DNA of 64,000 nucleotides from Alphaproteobacteria bacterium (GTDB lineage: Bacteria; Pseudomonadota; Alphaproteobacteria; Micavibrionales; Micavibrionaceae): positions 1 to 64,000 of the forward strand of contig JAGRKA010000005.1 of NCBI GenBank assembly GCA_020442475.1, written 5' to 3'. This document shows, piece after piece, positions 1 through 8,639 of this stretch. Each line of letters opens with the position of its first letter. Within the stretch, counting starts at the first letter, position 1. The notes beneath the pieces are model-generated. The model did no database searches. It saw nothing but the letters and a program-made list of their open reading frames with translations, and was not told where the DNA came from. A program made the translations under genes and the position numbers.

Positions 1-2340
1 CGGGATCGGCGTGGCCGTCAGGGTCAGCACATGAACGTTGTTTTTCAGCTCTTTGAGCTTTTCCTTCTGCTTAACACCGAAACGCTGCTCCTCATCGACG
101 ATCAAAAGCCCGAGATTGGCGAATTTCATGCCTTTTCCGAACAAAGCATGCGTCCCGATCACGATATTGGCCCGCCCGTCCGCAAGCCCCTCTTTGACAT
201 GCTTGGCTTCCCGCGCCGAGACAAGCCGGGAAAGCTGCTCGATCCGCAAGCCCGTCCCGGCGAAGCGAGCCATAAAATTCTTGTAATGCTGGCGGGCCAG
301 CAAGGTTGTGGGTACGACCAGCGCGACCTGAAGCCCCTCCATCGCGGCAGCATAGGCCGCGCGCAAGGCCACCTCTGTCTTGCCGAACCCGACATCCCCG
401 CACACAAGCCTGTCCATCGGATGGTCCTTGCCCATATCCTCCAAAACAGAGGTAATCGCGCGGTCCTGATCTTCCGTCTCCTGATAGGGGAAACGGCTGG
501 CAAATTCAGTATACAGGCTTTCGGACACATGTACCTGCGGCCCCTTCCGAAGCAAACGTGCCGCTGCGATCTTCAAAAGCCCGTCGGCCATGATCATCAG
601 ATCTTTCTTGACCCGTGCTTTTCGGGCCTGCCAGCCCGCACCGCCCAGCTTATCGAGCGGCACGGTCCCCTCATCGGCGCCGAAACGGGAGAGCACGTCG
701 ATATTTTCAACGGGAACGAATAATTTATCTCCACCAGCATATTCGATCTTGAGGCAATCATGAAGCTTGCCCGCTGCTTCAAGCGTTTCCAGCGCCACAA
801 AGCGCCCGATCCCGTGATCGACATGGACAACGAGATCGCCCTCCGACAAGGCTGAGATTTCAGTCAGAAAATTATCGGCCTGACGCTTTTTCTTCGCCTT
901 GCGCGCCAATCGGTCGCCAAGAATATCCTGTTCCGTAATGACGGCCAGATCATCTGCTGCAAAGCCGCGTTCCAGAGACAGAATCGCAAGCCCGATTTTT
1001 CCGGGACCGAGCTTTTTGATATCGCCATAATCCCGGCACATGGAAAAAGGACCGATTCCCGCCGTTTCCATCAGGGTCTTGAGCCGTTCTCCCGATCCTT
1101 CGCTATAGGCGGCGATGAGGGTCTTCCGTGATAATGCGGCAAGATGTTTTTTGAGCTCTCCAAATACATTCCCGTCCGGCAAGGCGCGGATATCGGCAAA
1201 ATCACGGCCCTTTTTGGCAAAGCCCTCATGCACGGCCTCATCCGGACCGCCAAATGGAGACAGCATTTCTGCTCCCGCCAAAAAGACCGCCCCATCCGTA
1301 TAAAGTTGATCCACCGGCAAAGGATGATAAACCGCACCTGACAAGCTGACATCACTCGATTTTCCGGGCTTTTTACGCCCGGCGGCGTCTTCGAGCGTCC
1401 TGCGCGCCTGATAAAAATCCTCGATCTGCGCGAGGCGCTCGGTTCCAGCCTGATCGGCGTGGTGATCCATCGTGACGGCCGCGCCGGGCACATAGTCAAA
1501 AAGCGTCTCCATATGGGTGTAAAATAAAGGCAGCCAATGCTCCATCCCGTTATAGCGCCGCCCGGCGGATACCGCTTCATAGAGCGGGTCTGCGCCGTTC
1601 ACCACACCGAAAGCCGAACGATACCCGGCCCGGAAGCGTTCAATCGACTCCTCGTTCAGAAAAAACTCACTCACAGGCCGCAAGGTTAAATCCGCTATTT
1701 TATCCTGCGTCCGCTGGGAGAGTGGATCGAACGCTCTTAAGGTTTCAACCGTATCGCCAAATAGATCAATCCGGACAGGCGCTGAACAGGAGGGCGGAAA
1801 CAAATCGATAATCCCGCCCCGCACGGCATATTCTCCGGCCTCACGAACCGTTTCGCTGCGGATATAGCCGTTGCCGGACAAAAACCGTTCAAGCTGCGTG
1901 CGGTCTAGCCTCTCCCCAACCTGAACGGATAAAGCCGCCTGTTTCAAAGCCTCACGCGGCATAACGCGCTGAAGCACCGCATTGACTGTCGTCAAGATAA
2001 TCCGGGCATAGCGGGCGCTTTCCTGCTCCCAATCCAGAAGCTGCGCCAGAGCGCTGACACGGTGCGCGATGATATCGCTGCCGGGGGATACACGGTCATA
2101 GGGCAGGCAATCCCACGCCGGAAACTCCACAACCCGTACGTCAGGCGCAAAAAAACCTAAAAGCTCCTTGAGTTCAGCCATACGCGCATCGTCCAGCGCG
2201 ATATGAACCAGCACCTTGTCGGACGGCATGAGCGCGCGGGCCTTGTCAGCCAGAATGCGCGCATCCTGTCCCTCCGGCGCGCCGTAAATCATGGCGCGCG
2301 CGGTATTTTCTAATTCCTGCCGTATGTGTATATGACCCAT
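1..2340 (-). CDS. mfd: Mfd, transcription-repair coupling factor (N-terminal 780 residues, cut by window edge)
   Basis: Mfd removes RNA polymerase stalled at DNA lesions and recruits the UvrA repair machinery. The minus strand reads as one open frame from 2340 to base 1 with no stop, so the translocase C-terminus lies outside the window. Visible landmarks are the UvrB-like N-terminal part (FPAWDCLPYDR near residue 75), the RNA polymerase-interaction domain with GDLVVHVDHGIGRF near residue 500, Walker A GDVGFGKTE near 647, the DEEQRFG helicase box near 747, and TATPIP at the edge. An in-frame ATG at 2349 also exists, but AAGG (2350-2353) abuts it; that AAGG is 9 bases from the ATG at 2340, which is therefore preferred. 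It diverges from btaA. Identification is secure. Confidence 0.97.
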   Translation of the reverse strand, partial: MGHIHIRQELENTARAMIYGAPEGQDARILADKARALMPSDKVLVHIALDDARMAELKELLGFFAPDVRVVEFPAWDCLPYDRVSPGSDIIAHRVSALAQLLDWEQESARYARIILTTVNAVLQRVMPREALKQAALSVQVGERLDRTQLERFLSGNGYIRSETVREAGEYAVRGGIIDLFPPSCSAPVRIDLFGDTVETLRAFDPLSQRTQDKIADLTLRPVSEFFLNEESIERFRAGYRSAFGVVNGADPLYEAVSAGRRYNGMEHWLPLFYTHMETLFDYVPGAAVTMDHHADQAGTERLAQIEDFYQARRTLEDAAGRKKPGKSSDVSLSGAVYHPLPVDQLYTDGAVFLAGAEMLSPFGGPDEAVHEGFAKKGRDFADIRALPDGNVFGELKKHLAALSRKTLIAAYSEGSGERLKTLMETAGIGPFSMCRDYGDIKKLGPGKIGLAILSLERGFAADDLAVITEQDILGDRLARKAKKKRQADNFLTEISALSEGDLVVHVDHGIGRFVALETLEAAGKLHDCLKIEYAGGDKLFVPVENIDVLSRFGADEGTVPLDKLGGAGWQARKARVKKDLMIMADGLLKIAAARLLRKGPQVHVSESLYTEFASRFPYQETEDQDRAITSVLEDMGKDHPMDRLVCGDVGFGKTEVALRAAYAAAMEGLQVALVVPTTLLARQHYKNFMARFAGTGLRIEQLSRLVSAREAKHVKEGLADGRANIVIGTHALFGKGMKFANLGLLIVDEEQRFGVKQKEKLKELKNNVHVLTLTATPIP

Positions 2341-2433
2341 CACATTCATCCTTAACGCCGTGGCAATTCTGTGTTTGTGTGATCCCGCGTTTTTATATAT
2401 AGCTTTATCTCTAAAGGCAAAGAAGGAAATACT

Positions 2434-3708
2434 ATGACAAGCTCTTCCTCTATTTCAGCCCGTGAAATCAGCCATACGCGCAATAAGCTTCTGGATGAGG
2501 CTGTTCATGGCAATAAGGAGGGTGGAAAGCGCGGCCTGCTAAACGGCTTGTTCGCTCTGATGTTCCGCGGCTTTGTCTATCCTCAGATCTGGGAAGACCC
2601 GGAAGTCGATCTGCACGCGCTGAAAATCAAGGAAACAAGCCGGATCATGACCATCGCCTCGGGCGGCTGCAATATCATGAACTATCTGACAGCCAAACCC
2701 GAATCCATACAGGCTGTTGATCTGAACCCCGCCCATGTCGCGTTGGCCCGCCTGAAAATCGCCGCTGCCAAGCACCTTCCGGACTATGAAAGCTTTTTCC
2801 TCTTTTTTGGCCATGCCGACGACAAGCGCAATATCGAGAATTACGACCGCTATATCGCACCCAACCTTGATGCGTTCTCAAAAAAATACTGGGAGGGTCG
2901 GAGCCTGATTTACGGGCGGCGAATTAATTATTTCCGGAAAAACCTTTACCAGTTCGGCCTTCTGGGCCGCTCCATCAGCTTCGTTCATCTTCTGGCCCGC
3001 CTCTACGGGCAGGACCCGCGGGAATTACTGGAGGCCAAATCTTTGGAGGAACAAAAAGCAATTTTTGACCGGACGCTTGGCCCGCTCTTCGACAAAAAAA
3101 TCGTACGCTTCCTTTGCAATATCCCCGTCTCTCTTTACGGGCTTGGCATTCCACCCGCACAGTTCGATGCGTTAGCCGCGTCCGCAGGCGGCGATATGGC
3201 CGCTCTTTTAAAAGCGCGGCTGGAGCGGCTGGCCTGCGACTTTCCGATCCAAGATAATTATTTCGCATGGCAGGCTTTCGGCAAAGGCTACGACCGGCGA
3301 AATAAAAAAGCCATCCCGCGCTATCTAAGGCAGGATTATTACGAAACGCTCAAAGCCCATGCCGGATGCGTCGAGATTTATCACACATCCTTATCCGGCT
3401 TTTTGGACTCCCAGCCCGAGAACAGCCTTGATTGCTATGTCTTCCTTGATGCGCAAGACTGGATGAACAAAACCCAGCTTAACGCGCTATGGAACGGCGT
3501 CATGCGCACCGCCCGCCCCGGCGCGCGCGTCATTTTCCGCACCGCCGGAGAAGACAGCCCACTTCCCAAAGCACTCCCGGCAGATCTTCTGGACCAATGG
3601 AATTACGACCCGGCGGCCTCTGAAAAGGCCGTCGCGAAAGACCGCTCCTCCATCTATGGCGGCTTCCATGTTTACACGCTGGTGTCTAAAGGCGAGCAGG
3701 CAGCATGA
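2434..3708 (+). CDS. btaA: BtaA-like DUF3419 protein, 3-amino-3-carboxypropyl transferase for betaine lipid
   Basis: BtaA transfers the 3-amino-3-carboxypropyl group of S-adenosylmethionine to diacylglycerol, giving diacylglyceryl-homoserine, the first step of the phosphorus-free betaine lipid DGTS. The 424-residue length fits bacterial BtaA. Visible features are YPQIWEDPEVD (49-59), the nucleotide-binding motif TIASGGCN (73-79) and the acidic strand end AVDLNPAH (94-101), as expected of DUF3419 proteins. AAGGAAA lies just before the ATG. The stop overlaps the start of the next gene (ATGA, 3705-3708), and that gene is a methyltransferase. The btaA-btaB pairing supports the function. Such lipids are commonly made under phosphate limitation; I saw no clear Pho box in the short upstream region. 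Confidence 0.88.
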   Translation: MTSSSSISAREISHTRNKLLDEAVHGNKEGGKRGLLNGLFALMFRGFVYPQIWEDPEVDLHALKIKETSRIMTIASGGCNIMNYLTAKPESIQAVDLNPAHVALARLKIAAAKHLPDYESFFLFFGHADDKRNIENYDRYIAPNLDAFSKKYWEGRSLIYGRRINYFRKNLYQFGLLGRSISFVHLLARLYGQDPRELLEAKSLEEQKAIFDRTLGPLFDKKIVRFLCNIPVSLYGLGIPPAQFDALAASAGGDMAALLKARLERLACDFPIQDNYFAWQAFGKGYDRRNKKAIPRYLRQDYYETLKAHAGCVEIYHTSLSGFLDSQPENSLDCYVFLDAQDWMNKTQLNALWNGVMRTARPGARVIFRTAGEDSPLPKALPADLLDQWNYDPAASEKAVAKDRSSIYGGFHVYTLVSKGEQAA

Positions 3709-4397
3709 GCGGAGAAAGAACGGCAGAGACGAATTCCGCAGACCCGCAAGGCCGGATCAAAGAGAATATGGACCGGATGTACCGCTGGACGCGGCACGTC
3801 TATGACACAAGCCGGAAATATTATCTGCTGGGCCGGGACGAGTTAATCAAGGCGCTTGAACCTGCGGAGCATGAACATGTCTGCGAAGTGGGCTGCGGCA
3901 CGGCACGTAATCTGATCAAAATGGCGCGGCGTTACCCGCTGGCTTATTTCTACGGGCTGGACGTTTCGGACGAAATGCTCAAAACGGCGCGCCGAACGCT
4001 TAAAAACGCCCGCCTGACGGATACGGTCCGGCTGAAACAAGGCTATGCGCAAAATTTCGACCCTGCGCAGCTTTTCGGTTCTCAAGCCGCACCACTCGGC
4101 AAAATCGTCTTTTCCTATGCACTTTCGATCATTCCGCCCTGGCAGGAATCCATCGATCACGCGCTCATGCTTCTGCCGCCCGGCGGGAAGATCCACATCG
4201 TCGATTTCGGCGGACAAGAGGGCTTGCCAGGCTGGTTCCGCACCCTCCTGTTCTGGTGGCTGTCCCTGTTCCATGTTCATTACAAACCCGAAATTTTCGA
4301 GTATCTGAAACGGCTGGAACTTGAAAAAGCCGGAACGCTAACCCTTAAGCCCATATATAGGGGCTATGCGCTCTACGCCGTTTTCACGAAGGCTTAA
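3705..4397 (+). CDS. btaB: BtaB-like SAM-dependent N-methyltransferase of betaine lipid synthesis
   Basis: BtaB-type enzymes add three methyl groups to the amino group of diacylglyceryl-homoserine, completing DGTS. The protein is 230 residues, a class I methyltransferase with motif I VCEVGCGTARN (59-69), the acidic residue ending strand 2 (GLDVSDEM, D86), and a later motif KIVFSYALSIIPPW. A C-terminal segment with hydrophobic and aromatic residues (WFRTLLFWWLSLF) may sit at the membrane, where the lipid substrate is. It is translationally coupled to btaA by a 4-base overlap. Without that neighbour only 'methyltransferase' could be claimed; with it the assignment is good. Confidence 0.85.
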   Translation: MSGERTAETNSADPQGRIKENMDRMYRWTRHVYDTSRKYYLLGRDELIKALEPAEHEHVCEVGCGTARNLIKMARRYPLAYFYGLDVSDEMLKTARRTLKNARLTDTVRLKQGYAQNFDPAQLFGSQAAPLGKIVFSYALSIIPPWQESIDHALMLLPPGGKIHIVDFGGQEGLPGWFRTLLFWWLSLFHVHYKPEIFEYLKRLELEKAGTLTLKPIYRGYALYAVFTKA

Positions 4398-4448
4398 GGC
4401 CAAAACCCTCTGAAAATCGCTGTTCTCCGGGCTTCACAGGCTCTTAAG

Positions 4449-4479
4449 CAAAAAAAGTGAAAAAAATTCACTTATTTTT
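4449..4479. terminator. Probable terminator after btaAB
   Basis: AGTGAA (4456-4461) and TTCACT (4467-4472) form a 6-bp stem around five A residues, flanked by an A-run on the left and TATTTTT on the right. The stem is AT-rich and weak, so this is a plausible rather than certain intrinsic terminator. The remainder of 4398-4617 shows no gene. Confidence 0.4.
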
Positions 4480-4617
4480 CCATAAGCTACTGTTTTTCTT
4501 CGTCTTATCAATAAAGCGTTAATAACTCCACGCCATAATAAAAACATGAGCGAGCTGGTCTGCGCGCAGATTTGTGCAGGGTAGCGGGGTAAAATACAGG
4601 TAAAACGGGCAAGTTTG

Positions 4618-5985
4618 ATGAGCGATACGACCGGGCAGATTTTTACGATCGGTAAAAAAGGAAACAAGGCGGAGCGCGTTTGCCGCGTTGCCTATACTTT
4701 AAATAATGAACAGCCTGTGACCTGTACGATTATCGACAGTCAGCCGCTTTTCTATCTCGATTTTGAAGATGATTTCGAAGAAGAAGGCCTGTTCGAAGAC
4801 ACGGAATTCGAAAATATCGAGGACGAGCTTGGATTTTTGAGAAACGAGGTTGAGCTTCTCGATAGATGGTCTGGCGATATGGGCCATACGCAGGCTGAGC
4901 TGATCGCCGGATTCATGGACAATAAAGATATGTGCGCACCGCGAGCCGCCCACGCTGCTGACGCTTTCACCATCGAAATACTACAGGAACAGCTCGGCAC
5001 AAGCCGTCTGGCCGCCGCCTATATGGAGTCCGCCCGGCAGCACAGCGTCACGATTCGTCACAGCGCGCAAGTTGCTGAAGCGCTTTATGAGCGTAAATCC
5101 GGCATCATACAGATCAATCCGGCGCTTGAGCCAGCGGAGCAACTCCTGCTGGCCGCCCGCGAATTACGCCGTCACTGGCAGCACAGGCAAGGGGCGCTGA
5201 TCCATCCTCTTTTGTTCCATCCGGACAATGCCATTTTGGTTAACCGCGCCCAGATTGCCGATCTCGTCGTTTCGATGGTCCGCGTCGCATGGGAGTTACA
5301 GCTTTCAGGCTATAAAGAATGCTGGGAGCGTATTGAAAATTCTTCCATGAATGATTTAGGCCGCGCCTTCGCCCGCGAAGCCTTTCTGGACTTCCGCACC
5401 CTGAATAACGGGCAAGCCGCTGCCTCTGTTTTTGAGTGCTGGTTCCTGTCCGACCGTTGCCGTCAGGAGGATAAACGCCTCATCCAGCAAATGCTGTCGG
5501 ATTATCAGGGCTATGTCTTCAGCATGGAAGAATGTACCGCCCAACAAATTACGCCCTCTCTCATTTCCGCGCTGGGCAGCATGCCCTACGGCAAAAATTA
5601 CCTGGCACAGCATGCCGGCGTGATCATGGAGGATGCTGTTTTTACAGACGTACGGGACCGCTCCAACGCGAATTTCCTATGGTTTATCAAGTTTGAGCAC
5701 TCTTTCCGCAAAACGGAACAAGAGTTGCAAACCGATTCCGATCTATCCACAGGGGCCGTTCGGCATCCTGTCCAACACGAAGATCGGAGTCTTTCTCATG
5801 ACGGCACACAAACGGCAGATATCATCACGCTTTTCTCTTCAAACGGCAGAGAAACGGGGAACGAGGAGAAAAAATCCGGCAAAAATTTCAAGCTCCGTCG
5901 TCCTTCAAAAAGGGCCGGGAAAAGCAGCGCAGATGACGCGGCCGGTGGAAATGTCATTTATTTCCGGCAAGGTTTCCGGGAATAA
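4618..5985 (+). CDS. DUF6782-like protein, copy 1, probable metallopeptidase-fold pseudoenzyme
   Basis: A 455-residue protein without signal peptide or membrane segment. The N-terminal 70 residues contain a very acidic stretch (DFEDDFEEEGLFED). The middle (about 110-365) matches what I know of DUF6782 putative metallopeptidases, with the segment AARELRRHWQH where these families have an HELRHxWQ-type zinc-binding helix. Both expected histidines appear replaced, so catalysis is doubtful. The C-terminal 80 residues are low-complexity and basic. A TTG at 4615 is in frame, but the ATG at 4618 is chosen. The next gene is a diverged paralogue: compare VAWELQLSGYKECWERI here with LAGWELRSEGYTDLWRHL there. 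Family assignment is from memory and moderately sure; function is unknown. Confidence 0.62.
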   Translation: MSDTTGQIFTIGKKGNKAERVCRVAYTLNNEQPVTCTIIDSQPLFYLDFEDDFEEEGLFEDTEFENIEDELGFLRNEVELLDRWSGDMGHTQAELIAGFMDNKDMCAPRAAHAADAFTIEILQEQLGTSRLAAAYMESARQHSVTIRHSAQVAEALYERKSGIIQINPALEPAEQLLLAARELRRHWQHRQGALIHPLLFHPDNAILVNRAQIADLVVSMVRVAWELQLSGYKECWERIENSSMNDLGRAFAREAFLDFRTLNNGQAAASVFECWFLSDRCRQEDKRLIQQMLSDYQGYVFSMEECTAQQITPSLISALGSMPYGKNYLAQHAGVIMEDAVFTDVRDRSNANFLWFIKFEHSFRKTEQELQTDSDLSTGAVRHPVQHEDRSLSHDGTQTADIITLFSSNGRETGNEEKKSGKNFKLRRPSKRAGKSSADDAAGGNVIYFRQGFRE

Positions 5986-7090
5986 CATCCGTACGTATGA
6001 GTTCGACACCGTGAAAACCGATAAAACACAGCGTTATTCAAGAGAGCGGTCAAAAAGCGCCCACGGCGCGGCCCCGTCTTTCTTTCCCGGCGCCAGACCC
6101 TTTAATCCGCAAAATTTCCGCGATGCCTGGCCGCTATCCGAATTATGCGCCGAAGCCACATTGCTCTTCGCAGATCCGATCAAGGACAACCCCGCAGGCT
6201 GCGACGATTATACGCTCTTTGCCTGGGCACTTTCCGCCCTGACCTTAAGCCCGGTTATGAGCGCACTCTTGAAAGAAGCTGCCGCGGAAGGCTGGCATCT
6301 GGCGCTGGACGATCTGGATAGCCATGATTTCCATCTGGATGTACCGGACCGGGTCATCGTGATCGGCAATAACGGCCTGTCTGCCTCGGCACTCGGCCAG
6401 TCCGGTTACTTCCGCAATATCCTTCTCGTATCGCTGATCCGCGGATTGCGTGATGCGTGGCAGGAAAAAAGACATGGCGGATTCGATACGGAATACGCGC
6501 CTGAAACCGTTCTGGCGCTGGAGCGCGTCCGGGCCGCCGATCTTGACGTGATCGCCACGCTCGCCGGCTGGGAGCTACGCAGCGAAGGCTATACGGATTT
6601 ATGGCGCCACCTGATCGGCTCGGAAGAGGGCGATATCGCCATGTGTTTCTCAACCTATCTGGAGCGTGATCCGACGGCTTTGTTCAACGGCGCAGCGCTG
6701 GCTGCAGCTTTCGCGCGCTGGTTCAGAAACGAAGAGCGGGTCGATGCCTGCGACCACGAAACTCTGGAATATATCGATGAGGTTCTAACCGCTAACCAAG
6801 GCACAAATCCGTTTGGACGGACGAAGCTTCGCCCGGTGGGAATCGAAATTCTCTCCTGTATGCCGGATAAAACTGCCTATCTTCGGGGGCGCGGCGCAGA
6901 CATTCTTGCCGATCCGCTTTATGCCGGGCTGGGCGATCCGGTCAATCAAAGCCATCTCATGCATATTCTCTATGATCTTCAAGTTACCTATGCCGGGAAC
7001 GTCCCGTTCCGTGATCCGGTTTTGGCCGCAAAAATCTTCCCGGAAGAGACTTCACGGGAAACCGGAGAGGCTTTTCTTGAAACAAAATGA
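5951..7090 (+). CDS. DUF6782-like protein, copy 2, tandem paralogue
   Basis: About 379 residues, paralogous to the preceding gene over its central domain. Shared blocks are the WELxxxGYxxxW helix, a later segment ending in WFR near an acidic helix, and LxxNQG/LSDYQG. The helix equivalent to the zinc-binding HELRHxWQ reads IRGLRDAWQ, again without the histidines. The open frame extends back to 5633, but that part overlaps the previous gene in another frame. In-frame starts are ATG 5933, ATG 5951 and GTG 6011; 5951, preceded by GGTGGAA, is the most plausible and overlaps the upstream stop by 35 bases. The pair is probably co-transcribed. Function unknown. Confidence 0.6.
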   Translation: MSFISGKVSGNNIRTYEFDTVKTDKTQRYSRERSKSAHGAAPSFFPGARPFNPQNFRDAWPLSELCAEATLLFADPIKDNPAGCDDYTLFAWALSALTLSPVMSALLKEAAAEGWHLALDDLDSHDFHLDVPDRVIVIGNNGLSASALGQSGYFRNILLVSLIRGLRDAWQEKRHGGFDTEYAPETVLALERVRAADLDVIATLAGWELRSEGYTDLWRHLIGSEEGDIAMCFSTYLERDPTALFNGAALAAAFARWFRNEERVDACDHETLEYIDEVLTANQGTNPFGRTKLRPVGIEILSCMPDKTAYLRGRGADILADPLYAGLGDPVNQSHLMHILYDLQVTYAGNVPFRDPVLAAKIFPEETSRETGEAFLETK

Positions 7091-7143
7091 TCCTGCCCCT
7101 AGGATAGAGCCGTCATAGACAAGAGCAGGCGGCTTTGCCCGAA

Positions 7144-8046
7144 ATGAGCGATACAGGCGATACAAGCAATATTTCAAACCGGACGGGCGGCGGCGGACGG
7201 CAATTTTACCTCCATCTTGTCTCCGACGCGACGGGCACGACCCTTCTGGGCTTATCCCGCGCGGTACTGGCCCAATTTGAAAACACAGAACCGGTGCAGA
7301 AATTCTGGCCACTCATCCGCACAAAGCGCCAGCTTGAGCGCGTGATCGCACGCATAGAGGCCAATCCCGGCCCTGTGATCTTTACCTTCGTCGATAACGA
7401 TATGCGCGAACGGCTTCAGGATAAATGCGATCAGCTCGGCGTGCCCTGCGTCGCGGTCCTCGATCCTATCATCCGGGGCCTGTCAAGCTATCTGGGCGTC
7501 CATGCCAAAGGCGTACCAGGGCTGCAACATGCCATGGACGACGCCTATTTCCGGCGCATAGCCGCTATCGATTACACGATGCGCCATGATGACGGTAAAA
7601 CGCTGAAAGGTCTGAAGGAAGCGGATATTATTCTTGTCGGTGTCTCCCGGACCTCTAAAACGCCAACCAGCGTCTTTCTGGCGCGGCGCGGCATCAAGGC
7701 AGCGAATATCCCGCTTGTGCCGGACGTGGATGTGCCGCCCGAAAAATTCATGCTTGAAGGCCCGCTTTATATCGGCCTCACAGCTGCACCGGACCGGCTT
7801 ATGCAGCTCCGCCGTACACGCCTGAAAGCCGGAGATAAAGGTACTGCGGCGCACGGGCTTTCAGAAAACACCTATCTCGATCATGACAAAATTGAAGAGG
7901 AGGTGCGCAAGGCAAGGCGGCTTTTCAGCAAACATGGCTGGCCGGTTATCGATGTGACAAAACGTTCGGTCGAGGAGACAGCCGCCGAAATCATGGCACT
8001 TTTACAAAATAGCCGTGAAAAATCAGGGAAAGGCGGACCGGTATGA
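7144..8046 (+). CDS. ppsR: PpsR/PDRP bifunctional kinase-pyrophosphorylase regulating PEP synthase or PPDK
   Basis: DUF299-family enzyme that inactivates pyruvate,phosphate dikinase or PEP synthetase by ADP-dependent threonine phosphorylation and reactivates it by Pi-dependent dephosphorylation. The 300-residue protein shows the family N-terminus FYLHLVSDATGTT, the central P-loop GVSRTSKTP (166-174), and PxVPDVDVP further on. The open frame reaches a TTG at 7135, but the ATG at 7144 is a more likely start. The stop overlaps the next gene by 4 bases (ATGA 8043-8046). The gene heads the conserved alphaproteobacterial run ppsR-maf-aroE-coaE-dnaQ. Which of the two target enzymes it controls cannot be told here. 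Confidence 0.93.
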   Translation: MSDTGDTSNISNRTGGGGRQFYLHLVSDATGTTLLGLSRAVLAQFENTEPVQKFWPLIRTKRQLERVIARIEANPGPVIFTFVDNDMRERLQDKCDQLGVPCVAVLDPIIRGLSSYLGVHAKGVPGLQHAMDDAYFRRIAAIDYTMRHDDGKTLKGLKEADIILVGVSRTSKTPTSVFLARRGIKAANIPLVPDVDVPPEKFMLEGPLYIGLTAAPDRLMQLRRTRLKAGDKGTAAHGLSENTYLDHDKIEEEVRKARRLFSKHGWPVIDVTKRSVEETAAEIMALLQNSREKSGKGGPV

Positions 8047-8639
8047 GTAAAACGAAGCCGCAACTGATTCTGGCCTCCCAAAGCGCTGCCCGGCAAAGCC
8101 TGCTCAAAAATGCAGGGCTGGTTTTTAAGGCTGTCCCCGCGCAGCTTGATGAGGATGCGTTTCACAGAAAACATATCCCCACGCGAGACATAGCGCTGGA
8201 ACTGGCCAAAGCCAAAGCGCTTTCAGTCGCACAAACCCATAAGGACGCGCTGGTGATCGGGGCGGACCAGATCCTTGAATTCGAGGGGGCGCTCGTCACC
8301 AAAGCCGCCTCGAAAAAAGAAGCCCGCGAGAAGCTGGGCGCGTTTCGGGGTAAAACGCACAAGCTGATCTCTGCCGTCAGCGTCGTCAAAGCCGGAACGA
8401 TCCTGTGGAGCGTCTCGGACGAGGCCCAGCTTTCCATGCATAACCTCAGCGACGATGTCCTTGACCTATACTGTGAGAAGGCGGGAGATGCCTTGACCGC
8501 CTGCGTCGGGTCCTATGCGCTGGAAGAACGCGGCTCATGGCTCTTTTCCGCCGTAAAGGGCGATTATTTCACCGTTCTGGGCCTGCCGCTTTTGCCGCTT
8601 CTGGCCTATTTGCGCGAATATCACGGAGTTACGCCATGA
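8043..8639 (+). CDS. maf: Maf-family nucleotide pyrophosphatase
   Basis: Maf proteins hydrolyse nucleoside triphosphates, often non-canonical or modified ones, to monophosphates and are thought to clean the nucleotide pool. The 198-residue protein has the N-terminal signature LILASQSAARQSLL (8-21), the catalytic-region GADQILEF, the KAASKKEAREKL helix that follows, and the C-terminal GDYFTVLGLPLLPLL block. Its start overlaps ppsR by ATGA and its stop overlaps aroE by ATGA, so translation is coupled in both directions. Sub-family (dTTP/UTP versus m7GTP type) is not decided by what I can see. Confidence 0.93.
   Translation: MSKTKPQLILASQSAARQSLLKNAGLVFKAVPAQLDEDAFHRKHIPTRDIALELAKAKALSVAQTHKDALVIGADQILEFEGALVTKAASKKEAREKLGAFRGKTHKLISAVSVVKAGTILWSVSDEAQLSMHNLSDDVLDLYCEKAGDALTACVGSYALEERGSWLFSAVKGDYFTVLGLPLLPLLAYLREYHGVTP

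Noticed and set aside
31-723. Plus-strand 230-residue open frame at the window start
   Set aside because: It lies antisense to mfd, whose minus-strand translation shows RID, Walker A and DEEQRFG motifs throughout this interval.
5633-5950. N-terminal extension of the second DUF6782-like gene
   Set aside because: This part overlaps the 3' end of the first gene in another frame and is Lys/Ser-rich without similarity to the paralogue; internal start 5951 is preferred.
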